DNA from: Peribacillus deserti
GTDB taxonomy: Bacteria > Bacillota > Bacilli > Bacillales > DSM-1321
Reading direction: 5' to 3'
Length of the DNA stretch: 58,910 bases
Assembly: GCF_002863585.1 (NCBI RefSeq)
Contig: NZ_PGUY01000007.1
Coordinates: forward strand, 1-58,910
Part shown: piece after piece, positions 1 to 11,039 of the stretch
Layout: each line of letters opens with the position of its first letter
How positions within the stretch are numbered: the stretch's first letter is position 1
The notes under the pieces: model-generated
Databases searched by the model: none
Told to the model about the DNA's origin: nothing
What the model saw: only the letters and a program-made list of their open reading frames with translations
Translations under genes and position numbers: made by a program

Positions 1-119
<119 letters not shown>

Positions 120-126
120 AGGATTT

Positions 127-158
127 TAAATATCTTATTACCGTCGCGGGGTGGAGCA
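127..158 (+). pseudogene. Duplicated 5' fragment of tRNA-fMet and its leader
   Basis: The 14 bases at 145-158 equal the first 14 bases of the true initiator tRNA at 284, and the bases before them (TTTAAATATCTTATTACCGT) resemble the leader before 284 (TTTAATACTTATTATCGT). After base 158 the similarity stops. Bases 159-235 instead stay open on the plus strand up to a TAA, which could be the coding tail of an inserted fragment; I do not recognise it. Confidence 0.6.
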
Positions 159-283
159 ACGAGCATAACCTCCATGTCAATTCTGCGAGTTGTACCGATT
201 GAGCTGCTGCTTGGGATTCTTTCTGAAATCGGGACAGTCGGGAAAATATAAAGCATAAGGAAAAATTTAATACTTATTATCGT

Positions 284-357
<74 letters not shown>

Positions 358-365
358 TCATATGA

Positions 366-400
366 CTAAAAAAGCGAAACTCTGTTTCGCTTTTTTTATT
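366..400 (+). terminator. Rho-independent terminator of the rRNA/tRNA operon
   Basis: Stem AAAAAGCGAAAC / GTTTCGCTTTTT with a short loop and a T run. It ends the rrn-tRNA transcript. Confidence 0.9.
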
Positions 401-466
401 GAATCCATGAGATGATTTGTCTCTTTTCAGTAAAATAAGGTAAACTACATATATCAATCTTTTTCC

Positions 467-499
467 TTAGGAAGATGCTTCTCCTCCTAAGGTTTTTTT
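467..499 (+). terminator. Terminator-like hairpin before tsaE
   Basis: Stem CCTTAGGA / TCCTAAGG followed by seven T. It lies 35 bases before tsaE, so it could be a second terminator or a leader attenuator for the tsaE operon. Confidence 0.55.
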
Positions 500-533
500 A
501 TAGCATGAGAAAACTTTATAATCAGGTGAATAT

Positions 534-986
534 ATGACATATGAAATCATAACTAAAAATGTGGAAGAAACAACGGCTTTTGCTGTTCACTTATCAGGCC
601 ATTTAATGCCAGGTGACGTTATAGCCCTCGAAGGGGACCTTGGGGCTGGCAAGACTGCTTTTACAAAGGGGATAGCTAAAGGGCTGGGTATCACTAGAAA
701 TGTCAATAGTCCTACCTTTACCATTATTAAAGAATACAAAGGGCGTCTGCCTTTATATCATATGGATGTGTACCGTATGGAGGATGAGGAAGAAGACTTG
801 GGCTTCGACGAATATTTTATGGGTGAGGGAGTATCCATTGTAGAATGGGCTCATCTTATTGAGAATCAGCTGCCAGTGGAAATATTGCATATACACATTT
901 ACCATCATGAGAATAATTCTAGACGTCTTGTCTTTTCACCGGCTGGAAAAAGATATGAAGATTTATGCAAGGAGATTTTTAAATGA
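534..986 (+). CDS. tsaE: TsaE, ATPase of t6A tRNA modification
   Basis: TsaE is the small P-loop ATPase that acts with TsaB and TsaD to make threonylcarbamoyl-adenosine at position 37 of ANN-decoding tRNAs. The 150-residue protein shows the Walker A motif EGDLGAGKT at about residues 33-41, the family segment [11 protein letters not shown], and the HMDVYR stretch. Length is normal for the family (B. subtilis YdiB). The ATG at 534 follows AATCAGGTG. The last four bases overlap the start of tsaB, so the two are translationally coupled in one operon tsaE-tsaB-rimI-tsaD. Confidence 0.95.
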   Translation: MTYEIITKNVEETTAFAVHLSGHLMPGDVIALEGDLGAGKTAFTKGIAKGLGITRNVNSPTFTIIKEYKGRLPLYHMDVYRMEDEEEDLGFDEYFMGEGVSIVEWAHLIENQLPVEILHIHIYHHENNSRRLVFSPAGKRYEDLCKEIFK

Positions 987-1681
987 AAGTATTAGCTATC
1001 GATACGTCCAACTATGTTATGGGGATTGCCTTAATAGAAGAGGGGAAAGTTCTAGGTGAATATATCACTAACTTGCAAAAGAACCATTCTGTCCGGGTGA
1101 TGCCCTGTATAGAGGCACTATTGAATGAATGTAGTGTAAAACCAACAGAATTAGATAAAATAGTAGTTGCTAAAGGTCCTGGTTCATATACTGGAGTACG
1201 TATTGGAGTCACTATTGCAAAAACGCTTGCTTGGACTTTGAAGATTCCTCTAGCTGGAGTATCGAGCCTGGAGACACTTGCTGCGAACGGCCGCTTTTTT
1301 AACGGGCTCATCTCACCCCTATTTGATGCACGGCGGGGCCAGGTATATACAGGACTATATGAATTTAGGGACGGAGTTCTTAGAAGTGTCAGGGAAGACC
1401 AGAATATCCTGCTCTCTGACTGGGCTCAATCGTTAAAGGATCTGGCAAAGCCGGTTCTATTTTTGGGCAACGATGTACCGATACATCAAGATACTGTGAA
1501 CGACATTTTAGGGGATGCATCTGTATTTGGATCCATTTCTATGTACAATCCCCGCCCAAGTGAGTTAGCATTTCTTGGCTTATCAAAGCCAGATGAGGAT
1601 ATTCATACATTTGTCCCTAATTATATCCGTCTGGCTGAAGCAGAAAGTAAATGGCTGGAACAGCAAAATAATTCATTATAA
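983..1681 (+). CDS. tsaB: TsaB, t6A synthesis scaffold
   Basis: TsaB is the non-catalytic partner of TsaD in the cytoplasmic t6A complex. The protein has 232 residues with the ASKHA-type N-terminus [16 protein letters not shown] and the conserved KGPGSYTGVRIG segment near residue 65. It overlaps tsaE by ATGA-type coupling and is followed 13 bases later by rimI. Size and order match B. subtilis YdiC. Confidence 0.95.
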   Translation: MKVLAIDTSNYVMGIALIEEGKVLGEYITNLQKNHSVRVMPCIEALLNECSVKPTELDKIVVAKGPGSYTGVRIGVTIAKTLAWTLKIPLAGVSSLETLAANGRFFNGLISPLFDARRGQVYTGLYEFRDGVLRSVREDQNILLSDWAQSLKDLAKPVLFLGNDVPIHQDTVNDILGDASVFGSISMYNPRPSELAFLGLSKPDEDIHTFVPNYIRLAEAESKWLEQQNNSL

Positions 1682-1694
1682 GGAAGAGAGAACA

Positions 1695-2147
1695 ATGGGG
1701 AATACTTTAACTTATCGATTAATGAATATTGGGGACATTGACCAGGTTTTAGAAGTCGAGCATCTTTCCTTTTCTCTCCCCTGGAGCAGGGAAGCGTTTA
1801 TGAACGAACTGCTTAATAATAAGCATGCTGTTTATCTGGTTCTAGAAGAACAAGACAGAATTATCGGGTATTGCGGTGCTTGGGTAGTGCTTGATGAAGC
1901 CCATATCACAAATATCGCGATTTTACCCCAATTCCGCGGGCGGAAGCTGGGAGAGGCATTATTAGTCAAAATGATTCAGACTGTGCGGAATATGGGGTCA
2001 CTTACCGTAACTCTGGAGGTTAGAGTCAGTAATATAGCTGCGCAGTCTTTATATAGGAAATTAGGATTTCAAAATGGCGGAATAAGAAAAAGCTATTATA
2101 CAGATAACTATGAGGATGCATTAGTAATGTGGGTGAATTTAAGATGA
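1695..2147 (+). CDS. rimI: RimI-type ribosomal protein N-acetyltransferase
   Basis: A 150-residue GNAT acetyltransferase; the family acetylates the N-terminus of ribosomal protein S18. Visible signs are the acetyl-CoA loop [12 protein letters not shown] and the C-terminal segment [21 protein letters not shown] at 1695 follows the ribosome site GGAAGAGAG. An in-frame upstream extension exists but runs back into tsaB and has no ribosome site. Its TGA overlaps the tsaD start (ATGA). B. subtilis has the same order (YdiD). Confidence 0.92.
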   Translation: MGNTLTYRLMNIGDIDQVLEVEHLSFSLPWSREAFMNELLNNKHAVYLVLEEQDRIIGYCGAWVVLDEAHITNIAILPQFRGRKLGEALLVKMIQTVRNMGSLTVTLEVRVSNIAAQSLYRKLGFQNGGIRKSYYTDNYEDALVMWVNLR

Positions 2148-3151
2148 AGGATCAAATTATTTTAGGTATTGAGACAAGCTGTGATGAAACAGCTGTAGCC
2201 GTTGTGAAAAATGGCAGAGATATTATCGCAAATGTGGTTGCTTCCCAAATAGAAAGCCATAAGCGTTTTGGAGGAGTAGTTCCTGAAATCGCTTCTAGAC
2301 ATCATGTTGAAGAAATTACCTTTGTTATAGAAGAAGCTCTTAGGCAGGCCGGAATAGAATACAGCAACATTGATGCAATAGCTGTAACAGAGGGGCCCGG
2401 TCTTGTGGGAGCACTGCTTATAGGAGTAAATGCTGCTAAGGCTCTTTCCTTCGCACATAATATCCCTCTAATAGGGGTTCATCATATTTCCGGCCATATC
2501 TATGCCAACCGTCTGGTAACTGAATTAAAGTTTCCTCTGATTGCTCTAGTCGTGTCCGGCGGGCATACTGAATTAGTCTATATGAAAGAACATGCTTCAT
2601 TCGAGGTAATCGGCGAAACCAGGGACGATGCAGCAGGAGAGGCGTATGATAAGGTAGCAAGGACTTTAAGTATGCCATATCCGGGCGGCCCTCATATTGA
2701 CCGTCTGGCACACGAGGGAGAGCCTGTAATTAAGCTTCCGAGATCCTGGCTGGAAGAAGGTTCTTATGATTTCAGCTTTAGCGGACTGAAATCTGCTGTA
2801 ATTAACACCTTGCATAACGCTGAACAGCGTGGAGAACAGATTAATCCCGCTGATTTAGCTGCAAGTTTCCAGGAAAGCGTGATCGAGGTCTTAGTCGGGA
2901 AAACTCTTAGAGCAGCCAGGGAATATGATGTTAAACAAGTATTGCTTGCAGGTGGAGTGGCAGCCAATAAAGGGCTCAGATCGGCGCTTACGGATGCTTT
3001 TGCTGATATCCCAGCAGTTGAGCTGATTATACCGCCTTTATATTTATGTACAGACAATGCAGCTATGATAGCCGCAGTGGGCAGTGTGTTATATGAAAAG
3101 GGCAAAAGGTCTGATTTAGCTTTAAATGCTAATCCAGGTCTAGAAATGTAA
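2144..3151 (+). CDS. tsaD: TsaD, t6A threonylcarbamoyltransferase
   Basis: TsaD transfers the threonylcarbamoyl group to A37 of tRNA. The 335-residue ASKHA protein carries the metal-binding HHISGH segment, SGGHTEL, and the C-terminal [13 protein letters not shown] and CTDNAAMIA motifs. I place the start at the ATG (2144) that overlaps the rimI stop; a GTG at 2129 would add five residues inside rimI. It is the last gene of the operon and is followed by a strong terminator. Confidence 0.95.
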   Translation: MKDQIILGIETSCDETAVAVVKNGRDIIANVVASQIESHKRFGGVVPEIASRHHVEEITFVIEEALRQAGIEYSNIDAIAVTEGPGLVGALLIGVNAAKALSFAHNIPLIGVHHISGHIYANRLVTELKFPLIALVVSGGHTELVYMKEHASFEVIGETRDDAAGEAYDKVARTLSMPYPGGPHIDRLAHEGEPVIKLPRSWLEEGSYDFSFSGLKSAVINTLHNAEQRGEQINPADLAASFQESVIEVLVGKTLRAAREYDVKQVLLAGGVAANKGLRSALTDAFADIPAVELIIPPLYLCTDNAAMIAAVGSVLYEKGKRSDLALNANPGLEM

Positions 3152-3157
3152 GAAAAG

Positions 3158-3189
3158 TGGTCTCCTTATTAACAGGAGACCATTTTTTT
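3158..3189 (+). terminator. Terminator after tsaD
   Basis: Stem TGGTCTCCT / AGGAGACCA followed by seven T, immediately after tsaD. Confidence 0.9.
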
Positions 3190-3363
3190 GTGGATATAGT
3201 CAATTTTCTAAAAATTTTGTGTATAACTTTTTATAAGGATGAATTTTGTGTGTTGATAACTGTTAGTTTTGTGGATAAACCACTTATTTAATGTGGATAA
3301 TGTGGAAAAGTGTGTTGATAGCTTATTTATCCTTGGTTCTGGTGTGGATAATAATGTGTATAA
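3189..3363 (+). promoter_or_regulatory. DnaA-box cluster
   Basis: Five perfect boxes TGTG(G/T)ATAA, the complement of the DnaA box TTATNCACA, lie at 3218-3226, 3270-3278, 3292-3300, 3343-3351 and 3355-3363. One-mismatch boxes lie at 3189-3197, 3251-3259 and 3301-3309. All point the same way. The block is non-coding, between tsaD and ydiF. From memory, B. subtilis has DnaA-box clusters outside oriC and one is near gcp (tsaD); they titrate DnaA and delay replication initiation. That role here is inferred from position and motif. Confidence 0.85.
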
Positions 3364-3612
3364 AAAGTATAAATTTTACCTTTGAGAAAGAAATGAAGGT
3401 GGTATAAGAGTAAAATGTACAAGCTTAAGGAAAGTAGAGGGAAATTTAATTGGTTTGCGAGCAAGGATTCTGTAATGGGTACAATACTAGCTTAAAGCCA
3501 TACATATTTTAAGCTGCTCACCTTCGATTATTTCACCAGCCGCTTTGAGAGAATACATCAATATTCAGCCTCCGATTATGTCTATCTGCATACATCCAGT
3601 TCCTTTCATATA
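3364..3612. other. Intergenic stretch without recognised feature
   Basis: AT-rich sequence between the DnaA boxes and the ydiF terminator. No gene, RNA or clear repeat is visible. A short open stretch on the minus strand at about 3490-3565 has no ribosome site and no recognisable similarity. Confidence 0.5.
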
Positions 3613-3636
3613 AAAAACCGGAGCAATCACTCCGGC
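3613..3636 (-). terminator. Terminator after ydiF
   Basis: Stem CCGGAGCAATCACTCCGG; on the minus strand it is followed by a T run. It ends the ydiF transcript. Confidence 0.85.
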
Positions 3637-5565
3637 TTAGCTTTCTAATAATAGCTCCTCGATTTCAGCCCATTCTTCCAAAATCTCGTCTAATTCTTTT
3701 TGTACAGACTCTAGTTTTGAGTTAATCTCCAGCACTTTTTCATGATCTTGAAAGATTTCCGGATTGCACAGCTGCTCATTATATTCCTTGATTCGAGGCT
3801 CAAGTATATCAATGGCCGCTTCTATTTCCTCTAGTCTTCTTCTTCTCTGACGTTCTAGCTTTTGAGCTTCTTTATCTATTTTATGAGACGTTTTATGAGG
3901 CTTAGGCTCAGCAGCAGGCTGTCTGCCTTCTATAGCGGCTATTTCCTGCTGTTCCTGTTTTTTCATCATATAATAGTCGTAATCACCGAGAAATTCCTCT
4001 GAACCATTTTTAGAAAGCTCGATAACTTTTGAAGCAATTCTATTAATGAAATACCGGTCATGCGATACGAATAATATGGTTCCCGGATAATCCACTAAGG
4101 CATTTTCTAATACAATTTTGCTATCCAGATCCAAATGGTTTGTCGGTTCGTCCAAGATTAACAAATTGGCTTTTTCCATCATCAGTTTGGCCAGTGCCAG
4201 GCGGGCTTTTTCGCCGCCGCTTAATGCTGAAACAGGTTTGAGAACATCATCGCCTGAAAATAAAAAGTTGCCGAGGACGGTCCGGATATCTTTTTCATTT
4301 TCACCTGGATATTCATCCCACAACTCATTTAGCACTCGTTTATTGGATTTAAGATTTGCCTGATTTTGGTCATAGTAGCCTATCTTTACATTCGTCCCTA
4401 TGTGGAACGATCCGTCCAGGGCAGGCATTGCACGAATGATGGTCTTAAGTAATGTGGATTTACCTATTCCGTTTGGACCAACAAGTGCTATGCTCTCGCC
4501 CTTCGAGATTCTGAACGAGATATTCTGAGATACAGGTGCATTGTCATAACCAATTGCCAAGCTGGATAGATTAAGTACCTCATTACCACTTGGCCGATCA
4601 ATACCAAATCTAAAAGAAGCCGATTTTTCTTCACCTTGCGGCCTGTCCATCACTTGAATTTTTTCGAGCTGCTTTCTTCGGCTTTGAGCTCGTTTAGTGG
4701 TGGAAGCCCTGGCAATGTTTTTCTGAACAAAATCTTTCAGCTTTTCGATTTCATCCTGTTGTTTTTCGTATTGTTTCAATTCCCGTTCGAAATCTTCCGC
4801 TTTAAAAATCAGGTACTGCGAGTAATTTCCAATGTATTTTTTTATGGACGTCCTTGATATTTCGTATACCTGATTGACCACCTTGTCCAAAAAATACCGG
4901 TCATGCGATACAATTAAAACAGATCCAGAATACCCCTGCAGATATTGTTCAAGCCAGGTAAGCGTCTCAATGTCTAAATGGTTTGTCGGCTCATCCAGTA
5001 TGAGAATGTCAGGTTTTGTAAGCAGCAGCTTCCCGAGGGCCAGCCGGGTTTTCTGTCCGCCGCTCAGAGTAGATATTTTAGTCTTAGGATCAAACTTGGA
5101 GAACTGAAGACCGTGCAGGATGGAACGGATATCTGCCTCGTATTGATAGCCGCCCAGTTCCTTGAATTGAATCTGTGCTGAATCATATTCTTTCAGGATT
5201 TTTTGATACCTTGCCTCATTGTTATACGTATCAGGATCAGCCATACTCGTTTCGAGCCTCCGCAGTTCTTTTTCAAGGTTCCGAAGAGGTTCAAACACCG
5301 TAAGCATTTCATCCCAGATGGATAAAGAGGATTCCAGACCTGTATCCTGTGCGAGGTAACCAATCGTTACATCTTTCGGTTTGATTATTTCCCCGCTATC
5401 ATAAGATAAGAAACCTGCTATAATCTTTAGGAGAGTTGATTTACCTGCTCCATTTCTGCCTACAAGAGCAACTCTGTCCCGATTTTGGATTTCGAGTTTA
5501 ATATTAGAAAGAGCCACTTCGGCTCCGTAGTATTTCGTTAAAGAATTTACCTGAAGTAAGATCAT
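3637..5565 (-). CDS. ydiF: ABC-F family ATPase (YdiF-like)
   Basis: Cytosolic ABC-F protein with two ABC domains and no membrane part; the family acts on ribosomes, either as translation factors or as antibiotic-protection proteins. Walker A motifs GRNGAGKST and GPNGIGKST, signatures LSGGQKTRL and LSGGEKARL, and two copies of LILDEPTNHLD are present. A charged linker joins the domains (about residues 230-300) and the C-terminus is coiled coil. I start it at the ATG at 5565, seven bases after GAGGTG; the GTG at 5574 lies inside that ribosome site. The gene faces tsaD, and B. subtilis YdiF has the same place. No resistance phenotype can be claimed. Confidence 0.92.
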   Translation of the reverse strand: MILLQVNSLTKYYGAEVALSNIKLEIQNRDRVALVGRNGAGKSTLLKIIAGFLSYDSGEIIKPKDVTIGYLAQDTGLESSLSIWDEMLTVFEPLRNLEKELRRLETSMADPDTYNNEARYQKILKEYDSAQIQFKELGGYQYEADIRSILHGLQFSKFDPKTKISTLSGGQKTRLALGKLLLTKPDILILDEPTNHLDIETLTWLEQYLQGYSGSVLIVSHDRYFLDKVVNQVYEISRTSIKKYIGNYSQYLIFKAEDFERELKQYEKQQDEIEKLKDFVQKNIARASTTKRAQSRRKQLEKIQVMDRPQGEEKSASFRFGIDRPSGNEVLNLSSLAIGYDNAPVSQNISFRISKGESIALVGPNGIGKSTLLKTIIRAMPALDGSFHIGTNVKIGYYDQNQANLKSNKRVLNELWDEYPGENEKDIRTVLGNFLFSGDDVLKPVSALSGGEKARLALAKLMMEKANLLILDEPTNHLDLDSKIVLENALVDYPGTILFVSHDRYFINRIASKVIELSKNGSEEFLGDYDYYMMKKQEQQEIAAIEGRQPAAEPKPHKTSHKIDKEAQKLERQRRRRLEEIEAAIDILEPRIKEYNEQLCNPEIFQDHEKVLEINSKLESVQKELDEILEEWAEIEELLLES

Positions 5566-5748
5566 TGTATTCACCTCAATATACCGTTAGTTTACCTTAT
5601 TTCATGCCAAAGGGGAAAGTATAAGATAGGTAGAAGGAATTAATATATTAGCTCTAATAAGACTGGAAATATTCTTTGTGATATATTTAACAGAACATCA
5701 TACACAGATTTAAATAAATAGTGTATCATCGAAAGAGAGGCGATTATT

Positions 5749-6237
5749 TTGGGAGAACTCACACACTTTAATGAGCAGGGACGAGCACGTATGGTGGACG
5801 TAAGCCATAAACCGGAGACCGTACGGACGGCGATTGCTCAATCAAGCATTACGATCAATCAAGAAATCTATACAAAAATAGAAAATCGTGAACTAAAAAA
5901 GGGCGACGTCCTTTCAGTGGCCCAGGTAGCAGGCATAATGGCATGTAAAAATACATCAAGCATCATTCCGATGTGCCATCCTATTCCTATTAACGGCGTT
6001 GACATTTCTTTTAGATGGGAACCTAAAGAAAACGGGTATGAACTGATTATTACCGGTTCTGTTAAGACGAAGGGAAATACTGGTGTTGAAATGGAAGCGC
6101 TGACAGCCGTATCGGCCGCGGCTTTGACCGTATATGATATGTGTAAGGCTTTAGACAAAGGCATGATCATTGGTCCCACTTTCCTTGTCGAAAAAACAGG
6201 CGGGGTTTCAAGCAGGGATTTTACAAGGAATCCATAA
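5749..6237 (+). CDS. moaC: MoaC, cyclic pyranopterin monophosphate synthase
   Basis: MoaC makes cyclic pyranopterin monophosphate from the MoaA product in molybdenum cofactor synthesis. The 162-residue protein shows [14 protein letters not shown] at the N-terminus, the conserved MCHPIPI and the C-terminal KTGGVSS. The start is a TTG at 5749, eight bases after GAGAGGCG; no in-frame ATG would keep the conserved N-terminus. The rex gene follows 36 bases downstream on the same strand, so the two may be co-transcribed. Confidence 0.93.
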   Translation: MGELTHFNEQGRARMVDVSHKPETVRTAIAQSSITINQEIYTKIENRELKKGDVLSVAQVAGIMACKNTSSIIPMCHPIPINGVDISFRWEPKENGYELIITGSVKTKGNTGVEMEALTAVSAAALTVYDMCKALDKGMIIGPTFLVEKTGGVSSRDFTRNP

Positions 6238-6273
6238 AAGGTATATCAATGAAATGTAAAAGGGGAAACAGCT

Positions 6274-6930
6274 ATGGCTCAAGAACAAGTGAAAATACCT
6301 CAAGCTACTGCAAGAAGGCTGCCGCTTTATTATCGTTTTTTAAATAATTTACACTCTCAGGGGAAGCAGAGAGTCTCTTCTGCTGAACTGAGTGAGGCAG
6401 TTAAAGTAGATTCAGCGACCATCCGTAGGGATTTTTCCTATTTTGGTGCACTGGGAAAAAAAGGGTATGGATATAACGTAAACTATCTGCTGGGCTTTTT
6501 CCGGAAGACTCTCGACCAGGATGAACTGACAAAAGTTGCTCTTATCGGGGTGGGAAACCTTGGGACGGCATTCCTAAACTATAACTTCCTGAAAAATAAT
6601 AATACCAAAATAGAAATTGGCTTTGATGTTGATGAAAGCAAGGTAGGAACAGCGATAGGAGATGTTCCAATCTATCATATGGATGAGCTTCAGGAGAAGC
6701 TGATTGAGGAAGGGATAACAGTCGCCATTTTGACTGTTCCGGCTCCCGTTGCCCAGCCGATCACGGATTCTCTCGTCGAGGCGAATATCAAGGGAGTTTT
6801 GAATTTTACACCTGCACGTTTAAATGTCCCTCCGTCCATAAGGGTTCACCACATAGACCTTGCTGTTGAATTACAATCCTTTGTATACTTCTTGAAACAT
6901 TATCCTATAACAGAAAAAGAATTATTGTAA
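6274..6930 (+). CDS. rex: Redox-sensing transcriptional repressor Rex
   Basis: Rex senses the NADH/NAD+ ratio and represses fermentative and respiratory genes when NADH is low. The 218-residue protein has an N-terminal winged helix (about residues 10-75, with [15 protein letters not shown]), a Rossmann motif GVGNLGTAF near residue 92, and a C-terminal domain-swap helix. ATG at 6274 follows AAAGGGGAAA. In B. subtilis tatAy/tatCy follow here; they are absent, and the next genes are ydiK and ydiL on the other strand. Confidence 0.94.
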   Translation: MAQEQVKIPQATARRLPLYYRFLNNLHSQGKQRVSSAELSEAVKVDSATIRRDFSYFGALGKKGYGYNVNYLLGFFRKTLDQDELTKVALIGVGNLGTAFLNYNFLKNNNTKIEIGFDVDESKVGTAIGDVPIYHMDELQEKLIEEGITVAILTVPAPVAQPITDSLVEANIKGVLNFTPARLNVPPSIRVHHIDLAVELQSFVYFLKHYPITEKELL

Positions 6931-7070
6931 AAGCTCTGTCCTAGTGATTGCAGCCAGCGGAACCAGGTTTCTGCAGGAAGTACGGGAACCCCATTGGCGT
7001 ATATGCTTCCCTTAACCTCCTATTATAATCAACATAATTCTAAACATCGGCTTTATTATAGCCATATAAA

Positions 7071-7100
7071 AAAAGGAGCCCTCGAAAGGCTCCTTTTTAT
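7071..7100. terminator. Bidirectional terminator between rex and ydiK
   Basis: Stem AAAGGAGCC / GGCTCCTTT with A and T runs on both sides, so it serves rex (plus) and ydiK (minus). The 140 bases between rex and this hairpin hold nothing I recognise. Confidence 0.88.
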
Positions 7101-7297
7101 TTAGTCAATTTCCTTAATTTAAAGTAGAGTGCAAACATTCTTATTGCTGATGCAAAGTCGAGTGTTGCCAAAAAGACAAGAAAATAGGAGAAAAATCCCC
7201 AGCCTGTCTGCGAGACATTCTGTGTAGCAAACACAGTAAATAATATACCAAGTCCTAAATATATGACTGCCATAAATAATGGCGACTGCTTTCTCAT
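7097..7297 (-). CDS. ydiK: Small membrane protein YdiK (DUF4305-like)
   Basis: A 66-residue protein with two hydrophobic segments (about residues 7-27 and 33-50) and a basic C-terminus. It resembles B. subtilis YdiK and keeps that gene's place next to ydiL and groES. Its start overlaps the ydiL stop by four bases, so both are translated from one mRNA. Function is unknown. Confidence 0.8.
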   Translation of the reverse strand: MRKQSPLFMAVIYLGLGILFTVFATQNVSQTGWGFFSYFLVFLATLDFASAIRMFALYFKLRKLTK

Positions 7298-8028
7298 AAA
7301 ATTCCTCCTATAAAGCCTTGAACCTTCTCTGCATCATTCATCATTTTTTCAATATCATCTTTATAGACACTCTGAACAATAACCACCAGTGTATTCATAG
7401 CCACGTGGGCGAAGATCGGAACAATGATTCTTTTTGTTTTTACATATAAAAATGCAAACGAAAAGCCCATTGCTGAATATAAAAGCAGGTGAGCCGGTTC
7501 ACCGTGTACCAGGCCGAATATAAGTGAACTGATCAGGGCCGATATAATAAAGTTAAATCTCTTATATAAAGCCCCAAAAATGATTTTACGAAACACTATT
7601 TCTTCTAGAATGGGGCCGATTATTGAACTGACCACAATTACCAGAGGGACCGCTTCAATCAGCTGCACAATCTGCTTCGTATTCTCAGAACCCGGATCGA
7701 TTCCGATGAGCCGCTCAATGTTCCCTGCAATAGACTGTGCAAATAAGGAAATGAATACACCGCCTATGGCCCAAAGGATTGAGGCTGTAACAGGCGCAGC
7801 TTCCCGTGCGTACATATTTTTTTTCATATCCTTACGGAGCAGCAATAGTATGATAATCAATGCTGCAATAAAGCTGATTACAATCCAGTAGGCACCCGCA
7901 GTTAAACTTACCCTTTCAGCTGGCAGCCCTGCGTTTCTTTGGATAAGTCCTAATATGGGAACGCCAATTATGCCAGAAAGCTGCATGGCAACATACACAA
8001 TAATGACAAGCCAGTACTCTCTTTTCAA
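7294..8028 (-). CDS. ydiL: CPBP-family intramembrane protease homologue (YdiL)
   Basis: A 244-residue polytopic membrane protein of the CPBP (Rce1/Abi) family of glutamyl intramembrane proteases. The motifs EEIVFRKIIFG (about residues 143-153), FGLVHG and FAHVAMN supply the conserved Glu-Glu, His and His residues. About six to seven hydrophobic segments are visible. It lies in the same place as B. subtilis YdiL, divergent from groES. Substrate is unknown. Confidence 0.88.
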   Translation of the reverse strand: MKREYWLVIIVYVAMQLSGIIGVPILGLIQRNAGLPAERVSLTAGAYWIVISFIAALIIILLLLRKDMKKNMYAREAAPVTASILWAIGGVFISLFAQSIAGNIERLIGIDPGSENTKQIVQLIEAVPLVIVVSSIIGPILEEIVFRKIIFGALYKRFNFIISALISSLIFGLVHGEPAHLLLYSAMGFSFAFLYVKTKRIIVPIFAHVAMNTLVVIVQSVYKDDIEKMMNDAEKVQGFIGGIL

Positions 8029-8207
8029 TATATGTGGTCTCCTTTTGTCTGACTTTTATACCTCATATAAAGGCCATTTTACTAACTGTTTGGAAGTTGT
8101 TCAAATAATTAAGTCTGAACATGTCCTAATAAGACTATACTATATTAGTCTTAATCTGGTAACGAAAGAAAATTAATCCCAGTGTTGAAAAAAGTTTAGC
8201 TTCATGC

Positions 8208-8239
8208 TTGCAAAAATGGTTGGTTTTATTTAATATAAT
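8208..8239 (+). promoter_or_regulatory. Probable sigma-A promoter of groESL
   Basis: A -35-like TTGCAA (8208-8213) and overlapping -10 candidates TAATAT (8231, 17-base spacer) and TATAAT (8234, 20-base spacer) lie directly before the CIRCE element. Which -10 is used cannot be decided here. Confidence 0.65.
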
Positions 8240-8247
8240 AATTGGTG

Positions 8248-8274
8248 TTAGCACTCTAAGTCGCCGAGTGCTAA
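8248..8274 (+). promoter_or_regulatory. CIRCE operator (HrcA site)
   Basis: Perfect inverted repeat TTAGCACTC-N9-GAGTGCTAA, the classical HrcA operator. It lies downstream of the groESL promoter, so HrcA represses chaperonin expression outside heat stress. Confidence 0.97.
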
Positions 8275-8317
8275 TAATTCAAATCTTACTTACCTATATT
8301 TGAGGAGGTTGTTTCAA

Positions 8318-8602
8318 TTGTTAAGACCATTAGGTGATCGCGTAGTAATTGAACTTGTTCAATCTGAAGAAAAAACTGCAAGCGGTATCGTATTGCCGGA
8401 TACTGCAAAAGAAAAGCCTTCAGAAGGAAAAGTTGTATCTGTTGGAACAGGACGTGTTCTAGATAACGGTGAAAAAGTCGCTTTAGAGGTTTCGGAAGGC
8501 GATCGAATCATCTTCTCAAAGTATGCTGGAACTGAAGTGAAATACGAAGGCAATGAATACTTAATTCTTCGTGAAAGTGATATTTTAGCTGTAATCGGCT
8601 AA
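8318..8602 (+). CDS. groES: Co-chaperonin GroES
   Basis: The 94-residue GroES caps the GroEL folding chamber. The sequence reads [11 protein letters not shown] from residue 2, has the mobile loop region [10 protein letters not shown] and ends [11 protein letters not shown]. The start is a TTG at 8318, seven bases after GAGGAGGT; an in-frame upstream ATG would place the ribosome site inside the gene. groEL follows 78 bases later. Confidence 0.96.
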   Translation: MLRPLGDRVVIELVQSEEKTASGIVLPDTAKEKPSEGKVVSVGTGRVLDNGEKVALEVSEGDRIIFSKYAGTEVKYEGNEYLILRESDILAVIG

Positions 8603-8659
8603 TCATTTTCCATAAAACATACTTAGATTTAGTTTATGTTTAATACTTACTTTTTATAA

Positions 8660-10318
<1,659 letters not shown>

Positions 10319-10431
10319 TAAGCATCAAAAAGGCTTACTATATAGGGGTTTTTAAGTGGGTATAATTGCTCATACTTTTACTCATAGTAAGCAAAAAATG
10401 CTCGCTTTTTTCACAAAACCCATCTTATCAG

Positions 10432-10590
10432 AGAAGGTCTTTCATCAGTTCACTGAACTGGTGGGAGGCCTTTTCTTCATTGTGGGCAGTGTATGAGCAG
10501 AAACATCATAGTCCCATTAATGCTGAATGTCTTGAATTCTCCTTAACCTCCTATACTGCTACTCCTGCTTCAATCAAAAGGGACAAGTGA
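10432..10590 (-). pseudogene. Tyrosine integrase, 3' end relic (copy A)
   Basis: The plus strand GAGAAGGTCTTTCATCAG and GGGAGGCCTTTTCTTC match the better-preserved relic at 24139. Read on the minus strand the tail ends ELMKDLL and a TGA. Upstream of it the homology continues to about 10590 with many changes and lost frame. This is what is left of the integrase of the element next to groEL. Confidence 0.75.
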
Positions 10591-10607
10591 AGAGTTATGA
10601 TTAACGA

Positions 10608-11036
10608 AAGCGTTTTATATCGCTGAAAGGGGCCAGACCGAACAATCGAGCATATTCACGACTGAATTGAGAAGGACTCTCATATCCAACTTGAATGCAG
10701 CATTTGCAGCTTCCTCTGTCTCAGAAAGCATGAGGCAACTAGCCTCTTGTAACCTTAATTGTTTTTGATATTGCAAAGGACTCAATCTCGTAACTTGTTT
10801 AAAATGATCATGCAAGATGAAGAACTCATGTTAGCGGTTAAAGCTAGTTCTTCAATGCGCAAAGGCTTAGCAAAATCTTGCTTTATCATATGAATCACTT
10901 TGGCGATACGCTGCGCATGACTACCGATCATTGCTGTCTGTTTTACAGAATCACCTTGTTCATCCTGTAGTATTCGGTATAGAATTTCACGGATCACTAA
11001 GGTGCGAGTACGGGAATATCCTCTGGTGCATCTAAA
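10608..11036 (-). pseudogene. AraC-family regulator, frameshifted and truncated
   Basis: Minus-strand pieces read REILYRILQDEQGD, then the first helix-turn-helix part PLRIEELALTANMS, then HDHFKQVTRLSPLQYQKQ, the typical second AraC helix-turn-helix. The pieces lie in different frames, and the N-terminal half is missing because the gene is cut at about 11036, where an HxlR fragment begins. It cannot make a working protein. Confidence 0.85.
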
Positions 11037-11039
11037 ATT

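Noticed and set aside
3637-5565. Antibiotic-resistance ABC-F protein
   Set aside because: It is the conserved chromosomal YdiF homologue; nothing in the sequence shows a resistance role.
5667-5690. Rex operator before moaC
   Set aside because: TTGTGA is present but the second half does not match TCACAA well enough.
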